23,563 nucleotides of DNA, taken from Nitrospirota bacterium. Lineage in GTDB: Bacteria > Nitrospirota > Nitrospiria > Nitrospirales > NS-4. Of this stretch, positions 15,408-21,563 are shown in pieces. How positions within the stretch are numbered: position 1 is the stretch's first letter; each line of letters begins with the position of its first letter. The DNA is taken from positions 1 through 23,563 of the forward strand of contig VBOF01000020.1 in the NCBI GenBank assembly GCA_005877855.1, given 5' to 3'. The notes below the pieces were generated by a model. That model worked only from the letters and a program-made list of their open reading frames with translations. It had not been told where the DNA came from and ran no database searches. The position numbers and the translations under genes were made by a program.

Positions 15408-16034
15408 TCAGGAAGTGAAAATCCGCGCGAGGATGCCCGTGCGAGTGGTGCTGCTGGTTTTCTCCATGATGTGCTTGACGTGCTCTTTGACCGTCTGTTC
15501 GGTAATGGTGAGCGCGTTCGCGATTTCCTTGTTCGTATGCCCTTTGGCCAGAGAGCTGACCACCTCATGCTCGCGGGCAGTGAGATGGAACCGCTCGCGC
15601 GCCTTCTCGGGGGAGCGCTCTCTGCGCTGGGTAACCTCCTCCATGAGGATGAAGATCCGCGCCCGCTGGGCGTCCCCGCCATCGGGCAACCCGAAGGCCC
15701 GAAGGAGCACGGGCGGATTCGGGGTGCCCACCAAGCGCGTGATCTGGACCTGTTCCCAGTCCTTCGCATCGATTCTGACCCGGAGCGCCGCGCTGACTTC
15801 GGCGCACAGTTCGGTGACAGCCGGCGGGAGCACGCCCGCGGCCGCCTTCCCGTTCTCCGCCTGCGTGATCTTCCTGCTCAGCTCCCAGGCCCGCCGATTC
15901 ATGTGCATCAGCTTCAGCGCGGGCGAGAGCAGCAGGATTCCCGGGCCCACACGCTGCTCGACAAGGGTCTCAAGAAAATCAGAGGAAACGGGCCACTCTT
16001 CGGTCAACAGCGTCGTCTCAATCCTCGATTCCAT
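15408..16034 (-). CDS. LuxR/NarL-family transcriptional regulator, copy 1
   Basis: This 208-residue protein has a PAS-like sensor segment (GPGILLLSPALKLMHMNRRA, residues about 31-50). It ends in a LuxR helix-turn-helix at about residues 148-205 (LTAREHEVVSSLAKGHTNKEIA, shown here as LTAREHEVV...TNKEIA; then TEQTVKEHVKHIMEKT). No phospho-receiver domain is present, so the signal is likely sensed by the PAS-like part or by a partner. ATG 16034 follows GGGAGGCACT. It lies 70 bp after the PilZ gene on the same strand, and a PilZ remnant follows it. About 80% of residues match copy 2 at 19215. Control of the neighbouring glycan genes is inferred from context. Confidence 0.85.
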   Translation of the reverse strand: MESRIETTLLTEEWPVSSDFLETLVEQRVGPGILLLSPALKLMHMNRRAWELSRKITQAENGKAAAGVLPPAVTELCAEVSAALRVRIDAKDWEQVQITRLVGTPNPPVLLRAFGLPDGGDAQRARIFILMEEVTQRRERSPEKARERFHLTAREHEVVSSLAKGHTNKEIANALTITEQTVKEHVKHIMEKTSSTTRTGILARIFTS

Positions 16035-16104
16035 AGTGCCTCCCTTGCAAGTATTCGTGCCCTGTAAAGCCTCGACTTGGACGCTTTCCTCCCCAATTAG
16101 TCCT

Positions 16105-16434
16105 CTAGTCCTCCGTCACAAACCGATACGACGTGAAGTCCACTGCGACACCCACTACCCCCTCACGCGTCTCGACCCGCACGACTCGTCCCTCGCACAC
16201 GACACGAACCGGTAGCTCCGGAACGCCCTGTCCTAACGGCAGAAACGCACGGATTGGCGCACCGAGAGGAAGCGCGTGCTCCGTCTCGTAAAACATCCCG
16301 GACGCGCTGACGTCTCGCGTGAGCCCGCTCCTGGTTTCCGATTGGTCAGGCAGCATAACCTCCACGGGGAGTTTGACCCTGATGCGGGAAGCATGCCGTT
16401 TATCTGTGACGTCAGGTCCGTTCTCCTTCTCCAT
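16105..16434 (-). CDS. PilZ-domain protein (c-di-GMP receptor)
   Basis: This protein of about 109 residues is a single PilZ domain. It has the c-di-GMP-binding RHASR (RxxxR) near residues 12-16 and DVSASG ([D/N]xSxxG) near 40-45, followed by the beta-strand pattern LPVRVVCEGRVVRVE and VGVAVDF. Both signature motifs are intact, so ligand binding is expected. I chose ATG 16434 (or ATG 16437, one codon earlier). The longer frame from TTG 16512 is made of DNA that is repeated, noncoding, at 19068-19139. No strong ribosome-binding site is seen. It precedes luxR copy 1 and may be co-transcribed with it, linking c-di-GMP to polysaccharide control. Confidence 0.78.
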   Translation of the reverse strand: MEKENGPDVTDKRHASRIRVKLPVEVMLPDQSETRSGLTRDVSASGMFYETEHALPLGAPIRAFLPLGQGVPELPVRVVCEGRVVRVETREGVVGVAVDFTSYRFVTED

Positions 16435-16439
16435 CATCG

Positions 16440-16500
16440 GCCGCCACTGCCCGCGCGAGTTCACGGTTCTAGCAGGCCGTATGAGGCTAGCGGTTCCATC
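16440..16500. repeat. Dispersed noncoding segment, copy 1
   Basis: The segment from GCCGCCACT through GCGCGAGTTC and TAGCAGG to CTAGCGGTTCCAT aligns in order with 19068-19139. A second block, 16607-16636 (ACTTGG-GGGAAGCTTC), aligns with 19141-19170. An AT-rich stretch of about 100 bp separates the two blocks here but not in the other copy. The repeat shows that the regulatory block shares more than the luxR genes. Confidence 0.5.
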
Positions 16501-16519
16501 CAGAACGGACAATTGATCC

Positions 16520-16558
16520 GAAGGTATATTTCCGTATATTTTTCGATATATATCCTGA
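16520..16558. promoter_or_regulatory. AT-rich stretch upstream of the pilZ gene
   Basis: TATATT, TATATT and ATATAT occur at steps of about 10-11 nt (GGTATATTTCCGTATATTTT and on) in an otherwise GC-rich region. It lies between the pilZ gene and the 3' end of the response-regulator gene. It is a plausible promoter or bend for the minus-strand pilZ-luxR unit. No sigma-factor consensus was assigned. Confidence 0.3.
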
Positions 16559-16617
16559 TCGTCGGGGGATAGCAGGGAACTTCAGGAGAGGGACGGTTCG
16601 TTTAGGACTTGGTGGGA

Positions 16618-16633
16618 AGCTTCTTACGAAGCT
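16618..16633 (-). terminator. Weak stem-loop after the response-regulator gene
   Basis: AGCTTC and GAAGCT form a 6-bp stem with a 4-nt loop, 10 nt downstream of the response-regulator stop on the minus strand. There is no T-run, so it may be a processing site rather than a terminator. Confidence 0.28.
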
Positions 16634-16642
16634 AAGTGGGCG

Positions 16643-17281
16643 TCAGACCAGCCCTTTCTCCTTGGCGTAGCGGGCGAGTTGCAGGCGGCCATCCACCCCG
16701 ATTTTGCCGTAGATATTATGCAGGTGCATCTTGATCGTGCCTTCGCTGATGAACAATCGCTCGGCGATGTCCTTATTGCGCAGGCCGGAGGCCACCATGC
16801 GCACGATCTCCAGCTCGCGCGCGGTCACGACCCTGGCGATCTCGCGCGAAGCGGCCTCCCGCCGCAGCAGTTGTTCCAGGGCGAGGCTGACGGAGCGCTT
16901 CTCCAACCATTGTTCGCCGGCGTGCACCTTGCGGATGCATTGCACCAGGAAGCGCGGCGCCATCTCTTTGAGCACCACGCCGGGCGCCCCGAGGCGAATG
17001 GCTTCCACCACATCGTCTTCGTCCAGCGCCGCCGTCAGGACGACCACCCGTGTCGGCAGTTTCTCCAGTCGGATCTGGCGGAGCACCTCCAGACCGTCCT
17101 TTAGTGGCATGCGAAGATCGAGCACCACGACATCCGGCCGATGCTTGCGCACCGCGGCGAGGGCCGCCTCACCATCCATGCAGCGGGCCACCACTTTGAT
17201 ATCCTGCTCGGCGGAAAACAGTTGCTCCAACCCATCCAGGACGAGGGGGTGGTCGTCGGCCAGCACGAGCTTAATGGCCAT
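16643..17281 (-). CDS. NarL/FixJ-family response regulator
   Basis: This 212-residue protein has an N-terminal receiver domain with acidic Asp9/Asp10, phospho-acceptor Asp55 in VVVLDLRMP, Thr83 and Lys105 (VVLKE). A C-terminal LuxR-type helix-turn-helix follows (TARELEIVRMVASGLRNKDI, SEGTIKMHLHNIYGK). Phosphorylation by the adjacent kinase should allow DNA binding, typically to heptamers of TACYYMT type. ATG 17281 overlaps the kinase end by 11 nt, which indicates translational coupling; the longer frame from 17374 would only add kinase-overlapping sequence. Candidate targets are the operator-like sites at 18975, 281 and 20023; this is inferred. Confidence 0.9.
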   Translation of the reverse strand: MAIKLVLADDHPLVLDGLEQLFSAEQDIKVVARCMDGEAALAAVRKHRPDVVVLDLRMPLKDGLEVLRQIRLEKLPTRVVVLTAALDEDDVVEAIRLGAPGVVLKEMAPRFLVQCIRKVHAGEQWLEKRSVSLALEQLLRREAASREIARVVTARELEIVRMVASGLRNKDIAERLFISEGTIKMHLHNIYGKIGVDGRLQLARYAKEKGLV

Positions 17282-18890
17282 GGCGTACTCCGGGCCCGGC
17301 GAGCGGCAGGCGGATGTCAAGCCGCGCCCCCGCGTCGGTCGAGTCAATAGCCAAGGACCCGCCCAAAGAGGCAATCCTCCCCTTCAGCGAGACCGGCCCG
17401 AGTTTCATCTCGGTCAACTTCGCGTGGTCATAGCAGCCGCGAAAGGAAAACCCACAGCCGTTATCTGCCACTAAGATGCGCACATGTTCGTTCTCGGCCC
17501 TAAGGGTGACGCGGATAGCGGAGGCCTTCGCATGCCGTGCGGCGTTGAGGAGGGCTTCGCGGACAATGAGGTAGATCTGCTGCGCCAGGTCGCCCGGAAG
17601 CTGCACGTATGCTTCGCCCATGCTCATAAGCCACAGGGACTTCATTTCCCGGACGAACAAGCGCAGGCCACGTTGCTCACTGGCGACCAACGTCTGGAGG
17701 TCCCGCAGACGTTCCTTGGCCGTTAACGGGTCCTCGTGCAGCAGGCGCTGCACCGCCTGTAGCTGGAGGGCCATTCCGGTCAGTGATTGGAGTAGGCCGT
17801 CGTGCAGGTCGCAGGCCAGGCGAACCCGCTCCTCCGTAGCCGCCGTTTGTTTCAGCCTCCGCGACAAGTAGAAGAGGTCCAGGCGGACCTCCACCTCGCG
17901 GGCCACAAGCTCACCCAGAACCAAGTCATCAAGGCTCTGACCCTGCTTGTCTAGGAACAAGAGGTGTCCCTGGAAGGTTTCTCCGCGCAGAGGCAGGGCC
18001 AGCGCGGCGTCGATGGTGAAACTGGCCTGCAACTCCGGGTGCAGCGCCGCGCCTCGCCAGCGCGTCACGCCAGATGAGGACTTCCGGAACACCATCGGCG
18101 TTGGGGTGCTGAGATGCAGGCAAAGAAAGCTCGTCTCGGCCAACGGTTCCGCCACCAGCGGCTGGAACGTGTCGGGGGGAACACGGGTCCAGTGGACCTT
18201 GCCGTTGTCCCATGACGCCAGTTGGAGCCCGGGTTCTTCCGCTTCCTCCCATGCCAATAGCACACGCGGCACGCGGAGCACCTCTGCGGCGCGTTCCAGC
18301 GTGTCACGTATCAGTGCCATCTCCTGTTGCGGAACCACATGAGGCCATTCCGCCAGCCCGGTCATCTCGCTGCGCTGCCGCTGTACGGACAGGCCCAAGT
18401 AACTCAAAAGGGTGGCCGCCACAGCGAGGTACACGCTGCGGATGATGAAACTGTCGAGCTCGAACTCCGGGTCATGCAGGAAGCCCGCCGCGTACAAGCC
18501 TAATCCGGTCAACACGACCAACGCTGCCACTGCGGTCCACAACGTCCCGCGCCATTGCCAGCGCAGAGTGGCGCACATGAGCGCGAACACAAGATAGACA
18601 AAAAAAGGACTCGTGGGACCGTGAGTGAAATACATGAAGATAGAGAAAGCCACCAGATCGAAAGCGTGAGTGATGCGCGGCAGGAGGGCCGGAGTGGTGG
18701 GCCAGCTCCAAACCAGGGCGGCCACGACCAGCGCATAGAGAAAGTAGCCGGAGAGGAGCCGGGAGATTAGCCCTGCGTATTCAGCGGGCTCGCGCGGATC
18801 CAGCCAGATCGCCGTGAGAGAAGATGCCACCAGCACCAACCGTGCTGCTGCAATGAGGCGTTCGGCGTTGCTCGGCAGGAAGAACTGCAT
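17271..18890 (-). CDS. Membrane sensor histidine kinase (NarX/DegS-type, HisKA_3)
   Basis: This 539-residue kinase begins with about five or six hydrophobic helices (residues about 8-170). A GAF-like region follows (about 190-330; VLRVPRVLLAWEEAEE to ALALPLRGETFQGHLLFLDK). Next comes a HisKA_3 phospho-acceptor helix with His363 in CDLHDGLLQSL, and an ATPase domain with N-box EALLNAARHA (Asn449), G1 DNGCGF and LKGRIASLGG. All the key catalytic motifs are present. It senses an unknown signal at or in the membrane and hands phosphate to the coupled response regulator. ATG 18890 has AAGGAG 8 nt upstream. Confidence 0.9.
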   Translation of the reverse strand: MQFFLPSNAERLIAAARLVLVASSLTAIWLDPREPAEYAGLISRLLSGYFLYALVVAALVWSWPTTPALLPRITHAFDLVAFSIFMYFTHGPTSPFFVYLVFALMCATLRWQWRGTLWTAVAALVVLTGLGLYAAGFLHDPEFELDSFIIRSVYLAVAATLLSYLGLSVQRQRSEMTGLAEWPHVVPQQEMALIRDTLERAAEVLRVPRVLLAWEEAEEPGLQLASWDNGKVHWTRVPPDTFQPLVAEPLAETSFLCLHLSTPTPMVFRKSSSGVTRWRGAALHPELQASFTIDAALALPLRGETFQGHLLFLDKQGQSLDDLVLGELVAREVEVRLDLFYLSRRLKQTAATEERVRLACDLHDGLLQSLTGMALQLQAVQRLLHEDPLTAKERLRDLQTLVASEQRGLRLFVREMKSLWLMSMGEAYVQLPGDLAQQIYLIVREALLNAARHAKASAIRVTLRAENEHVRILVADNGCGFSFRGCYDHAKLTEMKLGPVSLKGRIASLGGSLAIDSTDAGARLDIRLPLAGPGVRHGH

Positions 18891-18974
18891 GTCCGTCGGC
18901 TCCTTGCTGCCCGGGGGCAGTGAGCACGTCGAGTTGCGCTCCAGCCGCGGGTATCAGGAGAAGAATAGTAGCCT

Positions 18975-18999
18975 AATACCTTACATAAATACCTAAAGG
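18975..18999. promoter_or_regulatory. Candidate operator upstream of the kinase/regulator operon
   Basis: AATACCTTACATAAATACCT contains two ATACCT direct repeats 13 nt apart, with TACCTTA and TACCTAA near-matches to the NarL heptamer. It also resembles the leader element TACCTACATAATA. It lies 85-110 bp upstream of the kinase start, suitable for autoregulation. This is inferred. Confidence 0.35.
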
Positions 19000-19067
19000 T
19001 GCGCAATATGATTCGGCAATACCACCGGATGGGGGCCCCTCAACGGAGCCTGGTGGAGAAACGGCGA

Positions 19068-19139
19068 GCCGCCACTTGTTCGCACAGAACGCGCGAGTTC
19101 CCGGCTATAGCAGGCGGTGAGGGCCTAGCGCCTCCATTT
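19068..19139. repeat. Dispersed noncoding segment, copy 2
   Basis: Aligns with 16440-16500 with a few small indels. The adjacent 19141-19170 block aligns with 16607-16636. On the minus strand this copy has stop codons in the frame matching the PilZ N-terminal extension, so the repeated DNA is probably not protein-coding. Confidence 0.5.
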
Positions 19140-19214
19140 AACTTGGCGGGAAGCTTCCAATGGAGCAAAGCGGACAGTGTCGGGTAGGTCGGCGCTGTGG
19201 CTGAGAAGGACCGC

Positions 19215-19841
19215 TCAGGAACTGAAAATCCGCACGAGGATCGCCGTGCGAGTCGTGGTGCGGGTTTTCTCCATGATGCGCTTGACGTGCTCTTTGACCG
19301 TCTGTTCGGTAATCCCGAGCGCGCTCGCGATTTCCTTGTTCGTATGCCCTCTGGCCAGACTGCTGAGCACCCCCTGCTCGCGGGCAGTGAGACCGAACCG
19401 CTCCCGCGTCTTCTCGGTGCCACGCTCTTTGCGACGGGCAACCTCCTCCATGAGGATGAAGATCCGCGCCCGCTGGGCTTCCCCGCCATCGGGAAACCCG
19501 AAGGCCCGAAGGAGCACGGGCGGATTCGGGGGGCTCACCAAGCGCGTGATCTGCACCTGTTCCCAGTCCTTCGCATCGATTCTGACCCGGAGCGCCGTGA
19601 TGACTTCGGCGCACAGTTGGGTGACAGCCGGCGGGAGCACGCCCGTGGCCGCCTTCCCGTTCTGCGCCTGCGTGATCTTCCTGCTCAGCTCCCAGGCCTG
19701 CCGATTCATGTGCATCAGTTGCAGCTCGGGCGAGAGCAACAGGATTCCCGGGCCCACACGCTGCTCAACAAGGGTCTCGATAAAGTCAGATGAAACTGGA
19801 ATCTCTTCGGCTGCCAGCATCGCCTCCAACTTTGTTTCCAT
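19215..19841 (-). CDS. LuxR/NarL-family transcriptional regulator, copy 2
   Basis: This 208-residue paralog of the regulator at 15408 differs at about 40 positions, mostly at the extreme N-terminus and in the linker before the DNA-binding domain. The PAS-like core (EQRVGPGILLLSP, MHMNR, LCAEV, RVRIDAKDWEQVQITRLV) is nearly unchanged. The helix-turn-helix (LTAREQGVLSSLARGHTNKE, TEQTVKEHVKRIMEKT) has only mild changes. ATG 19841 follows AGAGGAGGCCCT. It faces the duplicated leader and the plus-strand pilZ-export operon, a standard place for a divergent regulator of those genes. The signal is unknown. Confidence 0.86.
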   Translation of the reverse strand: METKLEAMLAAEEIPVSSDFIETLVEQRVGPGILLLSPELQLMHMNRQAWELSRKITQAQNGKAATGVLPPAVTQLCAEVITALRVRIDAKDWEQVQITRLVSPPNPPVLLRAFGFPDGGEAQRARIFILMEEVARRKERGTEKTRERFGLTAREQGVLSSLARGHTNKEIASALGITEQTVKEHVKRIMEKTRTTTRTAILVRIFSS

Positions 19842-20022
19842 AGGGCCTCCTCTGCAAGTAAGAGGTTGTAAAACAAATGAGCGACAGGGTAGCCTCGCCC
19901 GCTAGGCTAGGCTAGCTTACTAGTGGTAGTCAACACTCTTCTTTCGAATGTCCGCAACCGTACAATGACGGCCAGGAAACGCCGCAAGTTTGGTAGTACG
20001 AGGGGAGTCACACCCCCCTTTC

Positions 20023-20047
20023 GTATGGGGTATACCTACATAATAGG
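20023..20047. promoter_or_regulatory. NarL/LuxR-type operator candidate, copy B
   Basis: The element centres on the perfect palindrome GGTATACC, flanked by TATGG on the left and TACATAATAGG on the right. TACCTAC within it matches six of seven positions of the NarL heptamer. It is the equivalent of 281-304. Conservation between copies is far higher here than in the flanks, which suggests protein binding. Confidence 0.48.
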
Positions 20048-20123
20048 AATTGTGCTTCTCCTCCCATTCTTTTAGTCTCCCGTGCATTCAGGACACCGAC
20101 TGAGCTCTAAAAACCGGATGCTC

Positions 20124-20366
20124 ATGCACCAAGCGCGTCTTTTGATTATCAATTCCGATAGTTGGAATGCGCCAATTAGCCTCCATCCACCCTGTGGAAA
20201 CCATGCGCAGGAGCTTCCCCACGCAGTCCCTGGAGACGAAGAGATTGCAGTGCACAGCGGCGGGCCAGAAGTCCCAGGTGCGCCAACAATTAACGAGGAG
20301 GTGGTGATGACACCGAGACCAAGGGTGGCAATGCGTGCAGACGGTCCGCGACGGCGGGCTAGATAG
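20124..20366 (+). CDS. Candidate small protein encoded in leader copy B
   Basis: This frame would encode about 80 residues beginning MHQARLLIINSDSW (ATG 20124; ATG 20118 and 20082 are also in frame). No known domain or signal peptide was recognised, and no strong ribosome-binding site precedes it. It is listed because a 32-codon block (20193-20288) aligned with 462-557 in the other leader differs, by my manual count, at 4 first, 5 second and 12 third codon positions, and the next indel is 9 nt (in frame). This looks like selection on a protein. The alternative is a structured or regulatory leader with chance bias. Confidence 0.35.
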   Translation: MHQARLLIINSDSWNAPISLHPPCGNHAQELPHAVPGDEEIAVHSGGPEVPGAPTINEEVVMTPRPRVAMRADGPRRRAR

Positions 20367-20401
20367 GGCTCGGTTCAGGAGGGACCTTCGCTGGAGCGAG
20401 C

Positions 20402-20842
20402 ATGGAGTCACGACTCGATTACATCTTGGGCATCATGGGGGTCACGGTGGAACCTTTAGGTGAGATGGATGAGAACACCAAAAGCTGGGAATGGCCTGTC
20501 GCAGAGAGCCGTCAGCAACACGCGGAACGCGTTGCGCTGTTGCGACCCATCCTCTACGACGTGCTCCACGACATCGATACGTCTCTCGAACATGAGTCAC
20601 CGGAGCCGCGCATGGCACGTCAAGGAAAGGGGCTCTCGCTCAACGTCAGCTCAGGCGGCATGCTGCTGCTGATGGATCATCAGCCGAAGGTCAACCAAGT
20701 CTTGAGGATCCACGTGCCGACGCCGGTCACTATAGCCAAAACGCCGACGCTGGCCGAAGTACGTTGGACGCGGAAGATCCCGTTCGAGACGTTCTACGCA
20801 ATCCATTTTGTCGGCTTCAAATTTCTTTTGTCAGAGACGTGA
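20402..20842 (+). CDS. PilZ-like domain protein
   Basis: This 146-residue protein starts at ATG 20402 with GGAG 5 nt upstream. Residues about 76-143 form a PilZ-like barrel: KGLSLNVSSGGMLLLMD contains NVSSGG ([D/N]xSxxG), and then come TPTLAEVRWTRKIP and IHFVGFKFLL. The usual RxxxR motif is not clear; only RMAR is nearby, so c-di-GMP binding is uncertain. The N-terminal half is acidic, helical and unrecognised. It is 26 nt upstream of the export gene and is probably co-transcribed with it, so it may tune polysaccharide export. Related sequence survives at 1-198 and 15207-15347. Confidence 0.75.
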   Translation: MESRLDYILGIMGVTVEPLGEMDENTKSWEWPVAESRQQHAERVALLRPILYDVLHDIDTSLEHESPEPRMARQGKGLSLNVSSGGMLLLMDHQPKVNQVLRIHVPTPVTIAKTPTLAEVRWTRKIPFETFYAIHFVGFKFLLSET

Positions 20843-20868
20843 GTGAACGCCCCAGCAGGTTGATAAAG

Positions 20869-21540
20869 ATGAAAATCACAGCGTGGTGGAGAGCAGTCGG
20901 GCTGTCGATATGTCTGCTGTGGCTCTGGCCGGGGGATGCATGGTCGGAGACCCCGGCGGGGCAGTCGTCCGGAACAGGTCCTGACACCCTAGTGAAAGCC
21001 ACAGAGAAGTCCTCCCTTATTGTCACACCAGACTACATCATCGGGCCGGAGGATGTTCTGGAGATTACCGTCTGGAAGAACCAGGATCTCTCGAAAGTGG
21101 TGGCGGTCCGACCTGACGGTCGGATCTCGCTCCCGCTCATCGGGGAGGTCACCGCGGTAGGGAAGACACCGGTACAGGTCACCGAAGACATCTCCTTAAA
21201 GCTCAAGGAATATAAGGAGAATCCACAAGTGTCCATCGTGCTGAAGGAGGTCAACAGCTACGCTATCTTCGTGTTGGGGGAAGTGGCGAAGCCGGGAAAG
21301 TACCCGCTGAAGAGTAAGACGACGTTGCTTCAAGGAATCTCGATAGCCGGTGGTTTTACTGCAATGGCGGCCCGCAACAAGCTGGTGGTGTTCCGGTTTG
21401 GGGTAAATGGCGGGGGGCAGGAAAGAGTGAAGGCCAGCTACGACGACATCGTCCTGCGCGACGGCTCCTTGCAGAATATCGAACTCAAACCGGGCGACAC
21501 GGTGGTGGTGCCGTCCGAAACCTCAGTGTTAGTCCCATGA
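20869..21540 (+). CDS. Polysaccharide biosynthesis/export protein (Wza-type, Poly_export + SLBB)
   Basis: This 223-residue protein has a signal peptide (MKITAWWRAVGLSICLLWLW, cleavage near DAWS-ETP). The Poly_export domain follows (YIIGPEDVLEITVWKNQDLS, VRPDGRISLPLIGEV), then an SLBB-type domain (FVLGEVAKPGKYPL, LLQGISIAGGF) and the closing ELKPGDTVVVPS. No lipobox Cys is seen. Proteins of this family form the outer-membrane channel or periplasmic adaptor for capsule and exopolysaccharide export. ATG 20869 was chosen because the signal peptide starts there; the ribosome-binding site is weak. It is short for Wza, like GfcE/EpsA-type members. Confidence 0.88.
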   Translation: MKITAWWRAVGLSICLLWLWPGDAWSETPAGQSSGTGPDTLVKATEKSSLIVTPDYIIGPEDVLEITVWKNQDLSKVVAVRPDGRISLPLIGEVTAVGKTPVQVTEDISLKLKEYKENPQVSIVLKEVNSYAIFVLGEVAKPGKYPLKSKTTLLQGISIAGGFTAMAARNKLVVFRFGVNGGGQERVKASYDDIVLRDGSLQNIELKPGDTVVVPSETSVLVP

Positions 21541-21563
21541 CGCATGCCATGGGGAAAGGTCAC

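Larger units (their letters stand above)
18891..19214. other. Intergenic region between luxR copy 2 and the sensor kinase
   Basis: This stretch of about 320 bp has no convincing gene. Its left part should hold the promoter of the kinase/regulator operon and contains a repeated ATACCT element (18975-18999). Its right part (19068-19170) is the second copy of the dispersed segment also found around the pilZ gene. GGAAGCTTCC at 19149-19158 is a perfect 10-bp palindrome. Confidence 0.5.
19842..20401. promoter_or_regulatory. Duplicated leader/intergenic region, copy B
   Basis: This gap of about 560 bp lies between the divergent luxR copy 2 and the PilZ-like gene. From 20001 to about 20345 it matches the left leader (259-620). 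It holds a G/C hairpin (GGGG 20002-20005 with CCCC 20013-20016), the inverted-repeat operator at 20023-20047, a CTTCTCCTCC block and a possible small ORF. The part from 19860 to 20000 is unique and includes a short tandem CTAGG element (GCTAGGCTAGGCTAGC, 19901-19916). Confidence 0.6.

Noticed and set aside
15234..16067. Long plus-strand frames opposite luxR copy 1 (also 15346-16215, 19177-19905 and 19197-19793)
   Set aside because: They are antisense shadows of the two luxR genes; they repeat at both loci only because the luxR DNA does, and they show no domain or ribosome-binding site.
16731..17474. Plus-strand frame of 247 codons opposite the response regulator
   Set aside because: The protein is Ser/Arg-rich and low in complexity, typical of an antisense frame in GC-rich DNA; the minus strand carries clear receiver, helix-turn-helix and kinase motifs.
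19901..19916. Tandem GCTAGGCTAGGCTAGC as a CRISPR or iteron array
   Set aside because: It has only about three 5-nt units and no spacers, so it is a short tandem repeat without array structure.
20088..20411. Minus-strand frame in leader copy B, also partly conserved in copy A (VHC-LF-D-V-K-LR-VSTG)
   Set aside because: It shares codon boundaries with the plus frame, so the observed changes would fall mostly on its first codon positions, which is unlike coding selection.
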